Source of the DNA: JAIRMO01 sp046533115
GTDB taxonomy: Bacteria > Spirochaetota > Spirochaetia > Treponematales > Breznakiellaceae
DNA: 64,000 bases
Direction of reading: 5' to 3'
Assembly: GCF_046533115.1 (NCBI RefSeq)
Contig: NZ_JAJQRC010000001.1
Span: 186,001-250,000, forward strand
The stretch's first letter is position 1. The number at the start of each line of letters is the position of its first letter. Of this stretch, positions 40,593 through 49,953 are shown one piece after another. The position numbers and the translations under genes were made by a program. The notes below the pieces were generated by a model. It searched no databases. It was given only the letters and a program-made list of their open reading frames with translations, and was not told the origin of the DNA.

Positions 40593-42086
40593 TTAAATAG
40601 CACTCAGGGCATCTATGGTTTTAAGATATTTTTGTATTATGGGTTGGTATTGTTCATGCCGATCTTGGCTATAGGGTATAGGTGTTTCCTCCTTGATGGT
40701 TTTTCTGACGGCCCCCCGGTAATCGGTCAGGACCCCGGCGCCGCAGGCGGCGATCACGGCGCTGCCCACCAGGGCCGTATCCCCCACAATGGACCGCACT
40801 GCGGAAAGTCCCAGAACATCCGCCTTTATAGAAACAAACAGATCCGACTTTGAACCGCCGCCGGTGGCGGTCATACGGCGGAAATCGCCTTTGGGGTAGA
40901 GGTCCCGTAGTACCGACAGGTAGAAGGCATATTCGTAGGCGATACCTTCCATGACGGCCCGGAAGAGGTGCCCCCGGGAGTGTTTAAAATCCAGACCCGT
41001 AAAACTGCCCTTGAGCACCGGGTTTGCCGGAAGCACCCTGCCCGCGAAATGGGGAACAAAAATAAGTCCCTCGCTGCCCGCGGGAAGTTTACCCGCATCT
41101 TCCTCAAGTTCCGCATAGGAAAGGGGAGGGGTACCGGTAAAGAAATCCCTGAACCAACGAACACAGAGACCGCCTCCATTGATGTAGGCCAGGGGAAACC
41201 ACCGGCCGTCTTCGGGGGAACGCATCATGGTCATGGTTTTATGGCGTACATCCGGTGAAAAGGAGTCCGCCCCGCAGCAGAACACCGAGGCCGTACCGGC
41301 ACAGTCCAGAACCTCATCCTGCCCAAAAAGTCCCGCCCCAAAAATCGAAGCCGCCGTATCCCCGGCGCCGGCGACTACGGGAATGCCAGCGGCCAGGCCG
41401 GTGAGGCCGGCAGTGGCGGCACTTATCTTTCCCACCACCTCAAAGGGGGACACGATCCGGGCCATCTTCTCCCTGGGTATATCAAAGGCGGATAAAAGCT
41501 CTTCACTCCATTCTTTACGGAGGTTATCCGCAAACCCTGAGTACTGCAGATGGGTCCAGTCAAAATAGGATTCCTCCGCGGAGAGGCCGCATAGTTTACC
41601 CACCACATAGGCGTGGGGAAGTACATACTTTGCCGTATGCTGATACTCTGTCGGATTTTCGTACTTCCACCAGAGGATCTTTGGTCCGTGGGTATAGGTA
41701 ACCGGTCCGCCGGTCAATTCAATGATCCGATCTTCGGAATGTTCCCGCATCAGGGTTACGTACTTTTTGCAGCGGGTGTCAAGCCAGGAATCATAGTAGG
41801 TTGCCGCCTCTCCATCCCGGTCTATACCCATGATCCCGGCCATCTGCGAGTCAATACCAATGGCCGCGACTTCACCCCCCTTTACCCCCTGTTCTTCCAG
41901 CAGCCCTTTGATTACCCGGATCACCGAACCGTAGATATCTTCCGCCTCCTGCCAGACCGTTCCGATTTCAGGCTGAATAAGCCGGGAAGCCTCGAAAGCG
42001 GAACCGAGGGCGGTCATTTCCGGGTTAAACAGGGCGGCTTTGGTACCCTGGGTTCCGATGTCCACCGCGATAAGATATACGGCCAT
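40593..42086 (-). CDS. FGGY carbohydrate kinase, xylulokinase-like (1)
   Basis: A 497-residue FGGY kinase that phosphorylates a ketose or polyol with ATP. The N-terminal phosphate loop is AVDIGTQGTKAALF. The substrate region has GIDSQMAGIMGID, and the C-terminal ATP domain has TATGGGSKSDLFVSIKADVLG. The kinase group covers xylulose, ribulose, fuculose and erythritol, and the substrate is not fixed by sequence here. It follows the isomerase-like gene by 78 bp, a gap that contains a dispersed hairpin, so isomerase then kinase is the logical order. Confidence 0.9.
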   Translation of the reverse strand: MAVYLIAVDIGTQGTKAALFNPEMTALGSAFEASRLIQPEIGTVWQEAEDIYGSVIRVIKGLLEEQGVKGGEVAAIGIDSQMAGIMGIDRDGEAATYYDSWLDTRCKKYVTLMREHSEDRIIELTGGPVTYTHGPKILWWKYENPTEYQHTAKYVLPHAYVVGKLCGLSAEESYFDWTHLQYSGFADNLRKEWSEELLSAFDIPREKMARIVSPFEVVGKISAATAGLTGLAAGIPVVAGAGDTAASIFGAGLFGQDEVLDCAGTASVFCCGADSFSPDVRHKTMTMMRSPEDGRWFPLAYINGGGLCVRWFRDFFTGTPPLSYAELEEDAGKLPAGSEGLIFVPHFAGRVLPANPVLKGSFTGLDFKHSRGHLFRAVMEGIAYEYAFYLSVLRDLYPKGDFRRMTATGGGSKSDLFVSIKADVLGLSAVRSIVGDTALVGSAVIAACGAGVLTDYRGAVRKTIKEETPIPYSQDRHEQYQPIIQKYLKTIDALSAI

Positions 42087-42136
42087 AAGCGCCTCCTGTA
42101 TCCCGCAGCCATGGCGGTAGTAAAAATTGAGGGGAA

Positions 42137-42162
42137 GCTCCGGAAACTGAAGTTTTCAGAGC
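42137..42162. repeat. dispersed hairpin, ACTGAAGT type, between isomerase and kinase genes
   Basis: GCTC (42137-42140) pairs with GAGC (42159-42162), and AAACT (42144-42148) with AGTTT (42151-42155) around GA. It starts 3 bp upstream of the isomerase stop region, within the transcript. Confidence 0.65.
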
Positions 42163-42164
42163 CC

Positions 42165-43505
42165 TTATACTATCCGGGTAGTAAACCCGTACACTTTGGC
42201 CATCTGAACCAGTTCGTGGGTAATATCCCCCTGGATGATGATTGCGTGATGGGAAGACAACTCTTCCATCACCCTATGGCCGCTTTTGTTTTTATATCGG
42301 ATCAGGGCCCCGTTACGGCAGTCCGAACCGGGATACTGTACATAGTCTTCAATTTCGGCCTCGATAATGGTGAGTCCCTTCATATCCGATTGGAGTTTTG
42401 CCATGGTGACGGGCCCTGTTTTTATCCGGCAGTCAATAACCACGGCATGGTCATTGACAATGGCCAGGGCCTTTGGCCGCATAACCCAATGGGTACAAAA
42501 ACTCTGGGGGGCAAACCCGAAGTACCCGCAGTGTACCCCCAGGGCGTGGTTGTCGGGGTCGTCGATGTCCGGAAAGGTATCGATCCCTTCGTGCTTCAGC
42601 GCCGCCATCCCCACCAGGAAGGGATAAATATTGGTCATCATCATGGGCCGTTTAAGGCCGGAATAGAGGATGAATTTACTGATCAAAGTAACCGTATCCC
42701 CCTCACAGGCCCAGATGAGCCGATCATGTTCAAAAATCCAGTTCCAGGCCAGGCAGGGGGTGGTATCGGAGTGGAAGGATTCGTTAAGGCAGTTACCCCC
42801 AACACCGTATACATTTCCCGTTTTATCTATCACTTCTTTTATGGCCAGGTAGAGTTTGACCGCCTTGATAACCGATTCCCGGGGGAGGTCTTCCGTCGGA
42901 ACGGTCCACTGCTCCCATAGGGCCGTTGCATCCTGGTCAGGTATTTCCCGGGCCCGCTCGTTTACTCCCTTCCAGCTTTGGTAAAGGATCTTGATACCAA
43001 AGGCATCTTCAATAAAGCGGGTACATTCGGCTTCCCACCAGTAAAAACGTTTGAAGATATAGGCCTGCATCCCCTCTCCCGGCTCATCCTGAAACATGAG
43101 GAAATTGACACCCCCCTGCATGAGTTTTTTTGCCGCGAGGGAACGGAGGATTACCTTGGCAAGATCCACATTATAGGGGGTAAAGACATTGAGTTTTAGT
43201 TGGAGCCGGAGATAACTCACTATTTCCCAATCCCACATCTCCACGGTACCAAAGGAGGAGGTTAATACCACAATAGGGATGCGGATGGCGGCCAATTCCG
43301 CTTTATGGGAAAAAATGGCGCCGATCAGCTGGGGAAAAAGAAGGGCATCCACAATCCCGGGGATTTCCGTTCCCAGGGCTTGTTCCGGGAGGAATTCCGC
43401 CTCGTCCCCGTAGAGTTCCTTCAAAACCGCAAGCTGCTGCCGACGCTCGCCGTTTTCCCGTTCATTCGCCTCGGTAAAATACAAGGGCAAAAGGATTGTT
43501 CTCAT
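42165..43505 (-). CDS. L-fucose/arabinose isomerase-like protein
   Basis: A 446-residue protein that resembles the fucose/arabinose isomerase fold family: MRTILLPLYFTEANERENGE, LTSSFGTVEMWDWEIVSYLR, and the C-terminal half with CEGDTVTLISKFILYSGLKRPMM and GVHCGYFGF. Such enzymes interconvert aldoses and ketoses using Mn. I could not place the metal ligands with confidence, and it is shorter than FucI (about 590). It is first in an operon with an FGGY kinase and two dehydrogenases, and a GntR operator lies upstream. The start at 43505 has AAGGAG 8 bp ahead. Confidence 0.7.
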   Translation of the reverse strand: MRTILLPLYFTEANERENGERRQQLAVLKELYGDEAEFLPEQALGTEIPGIVDALLFPQLIGAIFSHKAELAAIRIPIVVLTSSFGTVEMWDWEIVSYLRLQLKLNVFTPYNVDLAKVILRSLAAKKLMQGGVNFLMFQDEPGEGMQAYIFKRFYWWEAECTRFIEDAFGIKILYQSWKGVNERAREIPDQDATALWEQWTVPTEDLPRESVIKAVKLYLAIKEVIDKTGNVYGVGGNCLNESFHSDTTPCLAWNWIFEHDRLIWACEGDTVTLISKFILYSGLKRPMMMTNIYPFLVGMAALKHEGIDTFPDIDDPDNHALGVHCGYFGFAPQSFCTHWVMRPKALAIVNDHAVVIDCRIKTGPVTMAKLQSDMKGLTIIEAEIEDYVQYPGSDCRNGALIRYKNKSGHRVMEELSSHHAIIIQGDITHELVQMAKVYGFTTRIV

Positions 43506-43550
43506 AGGGAAGCTCCTTTTCATCCGTATTACGGTCTTTGACCATTCAGA

Positions 43551-43579
43551 ATAATACAATCCTTTCAGCAAAAAGGCAA
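43551..43579 (-). promoter_or_regulatory. promoter of the isomerase/kinase operon
   Basis: Minus strand: -35 TTGCCT (43579-43574), 17-bp spacer, -10 TATTAT (43556-43551). The GntR palindrome lies 12 bp upstream of the -35. Confidence 0.5.
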
Positions 43580-43591
43580 TAGGTTTGACAT

Positions 43592-43605
43592 TATGTAATT
43601 ACATA
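43592..43605. promoter_or_regulatory. GntR-type operator between isomerase and transporter operons
   Basis: Exact TATGTAATTACATA. It lies between divergent promoters of the isomerase operon (-) and the first CUT2 transporter (+). Confidence 0.8.
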
Positions 43606-43656
43606 TTGACATTAATGTAAGATATGGTCGATTTTTTTATTTCGTTAAAAAAACAG

Positions 43657-43685
43657 TTGACAGCCGGTAATTTTGTGTTTATCAT
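43657..43685 (+). promoter_or_regulatory. promoter of the first CUT2 transporter operon
   Basis: TTGACA (43657-43662), 17-bp spacer, TATCAT (43680-43685), with the ATG at 43721 behind a GAGGAGG site. Confidence 0.6.
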
Positions 43686-43720
43686 AATGATAATACATTT
43701 TTACATTTGAGGAGGAAACA

Positions 43721-44758
43721 ATGAAAAAGAAAATGTTTTCAGTGTTGCTGGTTTGCAGTATTGCGGCGCTGATTTTTATGGCCTGTTCAGAGGCTAAACC
43801 CGTCGAGACCACCGCCACGGCTACCGCCGAGGTTCCCCGACAGACCTACTATTATATCGCGCCGGGGCTTGGGCAGCCCTACTGCTATGATATGCACCTT
43901 GGTTTCAAATATGCTGCCGAGCAATTTAATTGTGAAATAATCCAGCAAGGCGGGGATGATTGGAACTCAACCCCTGCTGCGCAGGCCCTTGAACAGATTA
44001 TTCCACGAAAACCCGCGGGAATTATCACCGTGGCTTGGGACCCTGCCATGAATCCCGGAATCATCAAGGCCCAGGAGGCCGGCATTCCCATCATCCTGGT
44101 GGAAGCGGAAAGCGGCGAATTCGGGGACCTGTATATCGGCCTTGACAATGTGGACGCCGGACGTGAAACCGCGGAACTGCTGTTACAGTATGGCGGTAAT
44201 TCGGGCAAATTGTTGGTTATCGGGAACTGGGGTTCTACCAATATTGATCAGAAATTTATCGGGCTTAAGGAGATCCTTGCCGGTACCGGCTGGCAGATTG
44301 TAGGCGACCAAGACAGTGACGCCGACGCGGAAACATCCCTGCGAGCCGCCAAGGACCTGCTCAACCTGCATCCCGATGCCACCGCCTTTGTCGGACTTGA
44401 TTCCGCCTGCGGCGCGGGGATTGCCACCGCAATGGAAGAACTTGGTATGGCCCCCGGTTCCTTGACGGTTATTTGCGCCGACCGTGAAGATGCTATGCTT
44501 GAATTTATCAAGAGTGGATATATCAACGCCGCCCTTACCAACAGAACGGCCATGATGTGCTATCTTGCCGTGCAGTTCCTGGAAAACATCACCAAGTACG
44601 GTTTCTTTGACATTCCGATTACCGCCAACAACAATGCCGCCGGAATAAGCGTTTACCCGAAACAGGTGTATACGGGCAATGTCATTATCACTAAGGATAA
44701 TGTCAACGACTTTGATCATAATCAGATGGACTCTTACGATACGCCGTTGTATCATTAG
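43721..44758 (+). CDS. CUT2 sugar-binding lipoprotein (1)
   Basis: A 345-residue extracytoplasmic binding protein of the RbsB/LsrB type (periplasmic-binding fold I). The signal ends in a lipobox (LIFMAC), so it is lipid-anchored. The mature domain has YYYIAPGLGQPYCYDMHLG, the hinge-type RKPAGIITVAWDP, and ADREDAMLEFIKSGYINAAL. It is the first gene of the transporter operon and precedes an ATPase and two permeases. The ligand cannot be read from sequence: ribose, xylose, AI-2 and polyols are all bound by this family. Confidence 0.9.
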   Translation: MKKKMFSVLLVCSIAALIFMACSEAKPVETTATATAEVPRQTYYYIAPGLGQPYCYDMHLGFKYAAEQFNCEIIQQGGDDWNSTPAAQALEQIIPRKPAGIITVAWDPAMNPGIIKAQEAGIPIILVEAESGEFGDLYIGLDNVDAGRETAELLLQYGGNSGKLLVIGNWGSTNIDQKFIGLKEILAGTGWQIVGDQDSDADAETSLRAAKDLLNLHPDATAFVGLDSACGAGIATAMEELGMAPGSLTVICADREDAMLEFIKSGYINAALTNRTAMMCYLAVQFLENITKYGFFDIPITANNNAAGISVYPKQVYTGNVIITKDNVNDFDHNQMDSYDTPLYH

Positions 44759-44824
44759 CCGATTGAACAAAACATGGGGGACCGCGTTGAACGGTTCCCC
44801 GTGTCCGCCCGGAGAATAAGCTCA

Positions 44825-46339
44825 ATGTCCGATACCGATTTTTTAACAATCAGTAATATATCAAAAAGTTACGGCGTTATTATGGCGTTGCGGGACATAC
44901 ATTTTGCGATAAAAAAAGGTGAAATTCATACTATCCTCGGTGAGAACGGTGCGGGGAAAAGTACGCTGGTAAAAATAATCAGCGGGGAAGAAATACCTGA
45001 CACGGGTTTTATAGAACTAGATGGTCAAAAACCAAAGTCCTACCGGCCGGCAGTGGCTCATTCGATGGGGATCCACATGGTGCATCAAGAACTGGCGGTC
45101 TTTGAAAACCTTACCGTGGCGGAGAATATCTATCCGAATTATGATTTTAAAAAAATGGGGAAGATTGATTATAAAAAACTGTATGAAGAAGCAAAGAAAA
45201 AGCTTGAAATGTTCGGGCTTAAAACCATCAAACCCGATACGCCCCTTGCGTCGGTAACTCTGGCGGGGCAGCAGATGGTGGAAATTCTTCGCTGTATTGT
45301 GGCCCAGCCCAAGGTGATTATCCTTGATGAACCAACTTCTGGCCTCAACAATCGTGAAACCGATTCTTTGATGAATATTTTGAAACACTTGAAAGATGAA
45401 GGTATAACCATTGTATATATCTCTCATCGGCTTAAGGAAATAATGCAGATTTCGGATCGCATTACGATCCTCAGGGACGGAAAACTGGTAACGACCCTGG
45501 TTAACGACGGCCGGATTACGGAAAACGATTTGATTAACAATATGGTCGGCAGAGATTTAAGCGGAAGCTTATATAAAATAAAGATAGAACCGGGAAACCC
45601 GGGAGGGGCTGTTGTACTCGAAGTGAGGGGGCTGGCAAAGAAGAATGCCCTTAATACGACGGATCTAGCCCTTCACCGGGGGGAGGTCCTTGGGGTGTTT
45701 GGACTTGAAGGATCAGGGGTAACCAAACTTTCAAGGATGATGTACGGCCTTGAACATAAAGATACCGGAGAAATTTTTGTCAAGGGGAAAAAGATCAATA
45801 CGGTGAATCCCCGAAACATGATCCGTGAAAATGTGATGTACCTTAACAACAACCGGAAGCTTGCGGGACTCCTCCTCAATATGGCGGTAACCGATAATTT
45901 ATCCCTTCCCATTCTTTCAAAAATTTCAACTAAATTCGGCTTTATCAATTTCAGAAACCGTGAAAAAATTTCTTTGGAGTATGTTGATAAATTCTCAATC
46001 GCCTTATCCTCGCTTAAAACACCGCCCCGGAATCTGAGCGGGGGTAATCAGCAAAAGGTAATGCTTTCCATGTGCCTTGTCCCGAAACCCGAAATCCTTA
46101 TTGTCAATGAACCGACTCGGGGTATAGATGTGGGAGCCAAGACGGAGATACAGAAATTTTTGTTTGAGATAGCGGCGAAGGGCGTAGGCATTATTGTATT
46201 CAGTTCCGAACTGCCTGAGTTGATGTGCCTCTGTGACAGAATACTGATAATGCGGAATAATTCCATGGCAGGGGAGCTTTCCTGCGGCGAATATACCGAA
46301 CAGGCGATAATGCGTTATGCAACAGTCGGAACTTTATGA
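44825..46339 (+). CDS. CUT2 sugar ABC transporter ATPase, RbsA/LsrA type (1)
   Basis: A 504-residue double ATPase energising the adjacent permeases. The first domain has Walker A GENGAGKSTLVK, signature-like LAGQQMVEI and Walker B VIILDEPTSGL. The second has a loose Walker A (GLEGSGVTKLS), signature NLSGGNQQKVML and NEPTRGIDVG. The second site is degenerate, as in RbsA. The start at 44825 follows GGAG by 10 bp. The longer in-frame start at 44774 has no family support. The end overlaps the untranslated lead of the next permease. Confidence 0.93.
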   Translation: MSDTDFLTISNISKSYGVIMALRDIHFAIKKGEIHTILGENGAGKSTLVKIISGEEIPDTGFIELDGQKPKSYRPAVAHSMGIHMVHQELAVFENLTVAENIYPNYDFKKMGKIDYKKLYEEAKKKLEMFGLKTIKPDTPLASVTLAGQQMVEILRCIVAQPKVIILDEPTSGLNNRETDSLMNILKHLKDEGITIVYISHRLKEIMQISDRITILRDGKLVTTLVNDGRITENDLINNMVGRDLSGSLYKIKIEPGNPGGAVVLEVRGLAKKNALNTTDLALHRGEVLGVFGLEGSGVTKLSRMMYGLEHKDTGEIFVKGKKINTVNPRNMIRENVMYLNNNRKLAGLLLNMAVTDNLSLPILSKISTKFGFINFRNREKISLEYVDKFSIALSSLKTPPRNLSGGNQQKVMLSMCLVPKPEILIVNEPTRGIDVGAKTEIQKFLFEIAAKGVGIIVFSSELPELMCLCDRILIMRNNSMAGELSCGEYTEQAIMRYATVGTL

Positions 46340-46373
46340 GGGGAAACCGAATTCCCCAAAGGAGCTTGGCCCG

Positions 46374-47345
46374 ATGACAGATTTGGTCCGCCGCCTCTCG
46401 GCTAATGGGAAAAGACGGTTTGATTTTGGTTCATGGATTATTATATATCTGACGCTGGTGTTGTTTGTATTTCTCTCCGTGGCGAAAGAAAATTTCTTAA
46501 CCTTTAATAATGTCCACTCTATTTTATTCAACGTATCTTTTTATTACTTTGCCGCCATCGGGTTTACCCTGCTTATCATCATGGGTGAACTGGATATGTC
46601 GGTTGGTTCCCTGTTCGGTTTTGGCGGCGCCATGATGAGTTTTTTCGTTTTTTTATACAGGATGCCGGTGGTTCCCGCCATAATTCTTGCCATGCTTACC
46701 GCGGGGCTTATTGGGCTGGTAACGGGTTTTCTGATTGTAAAATTCAAGCTTAACTCCATGATGGTTACCATAGGGGTCATGATGGCGGTACGGGGCGTGG
46801 TTTGGATACTGGTGAACCGGTTCTCCGGCAGACAGCTTGCAATGGGGGCCCGGGGATTTGTTTCGATGAACGTTTTCGGCGTCCGCTGGACCATTATCGC
46901 GATGATCCTAAGCGCCCTTATCCTGGAGATATTTTTGTATAAGTCAAGGTTTTTGAAACAATTATATTATATAGGGCAAAACGTCAATACCAGTGTGCTT
47001 TACGGTCTTAATGCCGGCATTGTCAAATGTGTTTGTTTTGTTGTTTCCGCAATGTTTTCCGCCTTTGGCGGCGTCCTGATGACCGCACGACTTGCCCATC
47101 CGAATGTATCCGTAGGCAACAACCTGGAGGTTAATATTATTACCGCGGCGGTTATAGGGGGCGCTAGTATTTTTGGCGGAAGGGGCAGCATGGTCAGAAC
47201 CATGCTGGGGATTTTCTTTGTCTTTACGCTGCAAAACGGCATGACCTCTTTTAATGTCCATACCTATGTACAGCATGTCATAATGGGCATTGTGCTTATT
47301 CTTGCGATATACCTTGATGTCAGCATGAACGTAAAAAGAGCGTAA
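46374..47345 (+). CDS. CUT2 sugar ABC transporter permease (1a)
   Basis: A 323-residue membrane permease of the RbsC/XylH/LsrC type, with about eight to ten hydrophobic segments and the family loop IGFTLLIIMGELDMSVGSLFGFGG, plus VIGGASIFGGRGS near the end. The start at 46374 has AAGGAG ten bases upstream. A start at 46317 would overlap the ATPase. It is followed 13 bp later by a second, different permease, so the channel is probably a heterodimer, as in LsrC/LsrD. Confidence 0.92.
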   Translation: MTDLVRRLSANGKRRFDFGSWIIIYLTLVLFVFLSVAKENFLTFNNVHSILFNVSFYYFAAIGFTLLIIMGELDMSVGSLFGFGGAMMSFFVFLYRMPVVPAIILAMLTAGLIGLVTGFLIVKFKLNSMMVTIGVMMAVRGVVWILVNRFSGRQLAMGARGFVSMNVFGVRWTIIAMILSALILEIFLYKSRFLKQLYYIGQNVNTSVLYGLNAGIVKCVCFVVSAMFSAFGGVLMTARLAHPNVSVGNNLEVNIITAAVIGGASIFGGRGSMVRTMLGIFFVFTLQNGMTSFNVHTYVQHVIMGIVLILAIYLDVSMNVKRA

Positions 47346-47358
47346 AGAAGGTAATACC

Positions 47359-48318
47359 ATGATAAAAGCCTTGTTAAAACGTGATGAGTTTATTTCGGCC
47401 GTCATTGTTGTTCTTTTGGTGATCTTGCTGACGGTGACGGGCGGCGTGTTCTGGACCCGGGGTAATCTGGATTCCCTGCAGGCAAGCATAGCTCCCATAA
47501 CCATCATGGCCTTCGGTATGATGTTTCTTCTTATTTGTGGGTATTTTGATCTATCCATCGGTTCCACAATGCTGTTGGCCGGTATTCTCTCCGGTGAATT
47601 TTCCCTGGACGGCCTTCCCTTTGCGTTGAATATTACGCTGGTATTATTGGCCGGTCTGGTTCTGGGCTGCCTTAATGGATTTTTCGTTTCGATATTGAAG
47701 ATTAACGCCCTCATCGCGACCATAGGAACCCAGTTTATCGGTTTTGGCGCCGCCATGACCTTGTGGGATCATGTCAGGACCCTTACCAAATTTTCACCGG
47801 ATTTTATCGAATTGGGAGAGGGAAAAATAATCGGGCTCTATTATATGACGTGGATCATGCTGATTCTCCTTGTGGTGTTTACTTTATTTCTTAAACAAAC
47901 GAGAGCGGGAAGGCATTTATACTTTGTAGGGGGCAACCGGGAGGCATCCCGCCTTATAGGCATCAATGATAGAAAGATCATTTTTATTTCTTTTGCCCTG
48001 TCAGGTTTTCTTGCCGCCCTGGGCGGTCTTTTAACAACGGCGCGTATTCAAAGTCCCAGCCAATATATTGGGGGGAGTATACATATGACCTGTATAATCG
48101 CCTGTGTTGTTGGGGGCGGCAGTTTTGCGGGGGGTAAAGGTTCCCCCCTGGGGGCGCTTTTCGGCGTTATGTTTATGTCCCTCTTGACCAATATGTTCAA
48201 TCTTTTGCAGATGAAGACCCAGCTTCAGAATGTTATCGTGGGTCTTATTCTGGTGGCGGTGATTGTGATGGACGGTTATCTCAACCTAAAAAATTTACGG
48301 GAAATGGGAAAGGTTTAG
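47359..48318 (+). CDS. CUT2 sugar ABC transporter permease (1b)
   Basis: A 319-residue permease partner to the gene upstream. It has the same family loop (MAFGMMFLLICGYFDLSIGS) and VVGGGSFAGGKGSPLGALFG. It is clearly different from permease 1a, which supports a two-permease channel. It ends the first transporter set, and a 384-bp region with hairpins follows before the second binding-protein gene. Confidence 0.92.
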   Translation: MIKALLKRDEFISAVIVVLLVILLTVTGGVFWTRGNLDSLQASIAPITIMAFGMMFLLICGYFDLSIGSTMLLAGILSGEFSLDGLPFALNITLVLLAGLVLGCLNGFFVSILKINALIATIGTQFIGFGAAMTLWDHVRTLTKFSPDFIELGEGKIIGLYYMTWIMLILLVVFTLFLKQTRAGRHLYFVGGNREASRLIGINDRKIIFISFALSGFLAALGGLLTTARIQSPSQYIGGSIHMTCIIACVVGGGSFAGGKGSPLGALFGVMFMSLLTNMFNLLQMKTQLQNVIVGLILVAVIVMDGYLNLKNLREMGKV

Positions 48319-48549
48319 CGACGATAAAAAATCGCACCCCTTGCAGGAAAAGCCGTATGCCTTTGCCATTCGTATAGACCCACCGAGAAAGCACTCCGGG
48401 GCGGATCGTTCCCCAACCTACTTGAAGGGAGGGCTTACCGGCCGACTGTGCCCTTTCCGGCGGGAAAACCGCTTCCCGCCGCCGTATATAATCCCTTGGC
48501 CTCCTCCCGAATCGGGAGACTCCGTTAAATACTCCTTGTATCAGGTAAG

Positions 48550-48577
48550 TTTTCCCCAAAGTGAAGTTTTTGGAAAA
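48550..48577. repeat. dispersed hairpin, GTGAAGTTT type
   Basis: TTTTCC (48550-48555) pairs with GGAAAA (48572-48577), and CCAAA with TTTGG around GTGAAG. It is a looser member of the ACTGAAGT set. Confidence 0.5.
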
Positions 48578-48616
48578 TTCCATTCGTTTTTAAATTACGA
48601 TTTCAGGAAAAGACTG

Positions 48617-48645
48617 TTGACAAAGACAAAAAGTCGTTTTATTAT
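48617..48645 (+). promoter_or_regulatory. promoter of the second CUT2 transporter operon
   Basis: TTGACA (48617-48622), 17-bp spacer, TATTAT (48640-48645). Confidence 0.75.
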
Positions 48646-48664
48646 AGTTTTGTAATTATGTTAA

Positions 48665-48678
48665 TATGTAATTACATA
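48665..48678. promoter_or_regulatory. GntR-type operator of the second CUT2 transporter
   Basis: Exact TATGTAATTACATA, about 13 bp after the expected start point, where a bound repressor would block elongation. A half-site TGTAATTATG lies just upstream. Confidence 0.8.
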
Positions 48679-48702
48679 AACCTTATAAGGAGAGGAGAAG
48701 CA

Positions 48703-49839
48703 ATGAAAAAATTTCTATTGGTTTTGAGCTGCCTTTTGATCATGGTCACGGCGACGGTCTTTGGCGGCGGGAAAAGCGATTCTTCGGCTGCTGGCGCCGG
48801 TACCGGTGCCGCCGCGGTTACCCAGACGGATCTGAAAAATTTTACTATTAACCCCGCTAATATTCCCAAAAACAAACTGAATACGACCGTATACCTGGCC
48901 GTTTCTATCCGTGGATTGGAGAATCCCTACATCGCCACCATCAATGAGGGCATGAAGATGTTCGGCACCTATCTAAGCAGCATCGGCCAGAAATATGAGA
49001 TGCAGGTACTGGATTCGGGGGGATCCAACGACAAGGAAGTCGATAATATGCGCCAATTCGCCGCAAAGGCAAACGGCAATGCCATCGTTTATTCCGATCC
49101 TAATGAAAACGCCATCGCCTATCCTCTGGCGGAAGCCATGGCGGATTCCGGCGGTTATATCGGTACCGCCTGGAATAAACCCGACGATGTCGGACCCTTG
49201 GATCTGACTCCCAACTGGGTTATCCATACCTCCCCGGACAATGTTATAAATGGTTATAACATTTCCAAGGCTCTCTTTGACTATATGGGCGGCCGTGGCA
49301 AGATCTTCGTGGTTGAAGGCATGTTGGGGAATACCGCCGCTATTGCCCGTGCCCAGGGCCTTGAAAAGGCGCTTAAGGAATATCCCAATATTCAGGTGGT
49401 AAACCGGGATACCGGTAACTGGGCAACCGCCGAAGCCCTTCGGCTGGTTGAGACCTGGCTGACCCAAACCCCCGATGTGGGGGGTATCTGGTGCGCCAAC
49501 GACAATATGGCCACCGGCGCTCTCCAAGCCCTTGACAAAGTCGGTAAAAAAGGGAAGGTCGGAGTCGTAGGGGTTGACGCCAATACGGACATCGTTGAAG
49601 CGGTCCGTGACGGTTATGCCATTGCGACGGTGTCTTCCAACGGCTATCTGCAGGGCGGATATACCCTGGCGATATGCTATGCCGCCTGGACCGGTCTCCT
49701 GGATGTCAAGAGCCTGCCCCGGGAGTACCGGGAGTTTGCGACTCCGGCGCTCCTCATTACCAAAAGTAACGCCCAGGAATATCTGACCAGTGTTCCGAAA
49801 TTTGACTTCTCGCGTCCTTTTGATTGCAAGGCTGACTAA
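48703..49839 (+). CDS. CUT2 sugar-binding protein (2)
   Basis: A 378-residue binding protein of the RbsB/XylF fold. The N terminus MKKFLLVLSCLLIMVTATVFGGG is a Sec signal, but no cysteine follows the cleavage region (GGGKSDSS). It therefore looks like a free periplasmic protein, unlike binding protein 1. The mature part has VYLAVSIRGLENPYIATINEG, VWCANDNMATGALQAL-like GIWCANDNMATGAL, and VGVVGVDANTDIVEAV. The start at 48703 has AGGAGAGGAG. A strong hairpin follows the gene, perhaps making this the most abundant product of the operon. Confidence 0.9.
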   Translation: MKKFLLVLSCLLIMVTATVFGGGKSDSSAAGAGTGAAAVTQTDLKNFTINPANIPKNKLNTTVYLAVSIRGLENPYIATINEGMKMFGTYLSSIGQKYEMQVLDSGGSNDKEVDNMRQFAAKANGNAIVYSDPNENAIAYPLAEAMADSGGYIGTAWNKPDDVGPLDLTPNWVIHTSPDNVINGYNISKALFDYMGGRGKIFVVEGMLGNTAAIARAQGLEKALKEYPNIQVVNRDTGNWATAEALRLVETWLTQTPDVGGIWCANDNMATGALQALDKVGKKGKVGVVGVDANTDIVEAVRDGYAIATVSSNGYLQGGYTLAICYAAWTGLLDVKSLPREYREFATPALLITKSNAQEYLTSVPKFDFSRPFDCKAD

Positions 49840-49884
49840 AAACGATTTTTTACGGGGTTTAACCCTCAGATCATGTTGATTCAG

Positions 49885-49922
49885 GAGGGCAGGGAAAGGT
49901 ATAATAACCCTGCCCTCTTTTA
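49885..49922 (+). terminator. strong hairpin with T-run after binding-protein gene 2 (attenuator)
   Basis: GAGGGCAGGG (49885-49894) and CCCTGCCCTC (49908-49917) form a perfect GC-rich 10-bp stem, and TTTTATT follows. The downstream permease and ATPase have no clear promoter of their own, so partial read-through is likely. Confidence 0.8.
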
Positions 49923-49953
49923 TTGTACATCTATAATATTGGAGATAAACGTC

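Larger units (their letters stand above)
48319..48702. other. 384-bp intergenic region between the two transporters
   Basis: No gene seen. It contains GGCGGG (48459-48464) pairing with CCCGCC (48475-48480), CTCCCG-AAT-CGGGAG at 48504-48518, a dispersed hairpin at 48550-48577, a consensus promoter at 48617-48645 and a GntR operator at 48665-48678. The GC-rich stems may stop or slow transcription from the first transporter. Confidence 0.6.
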
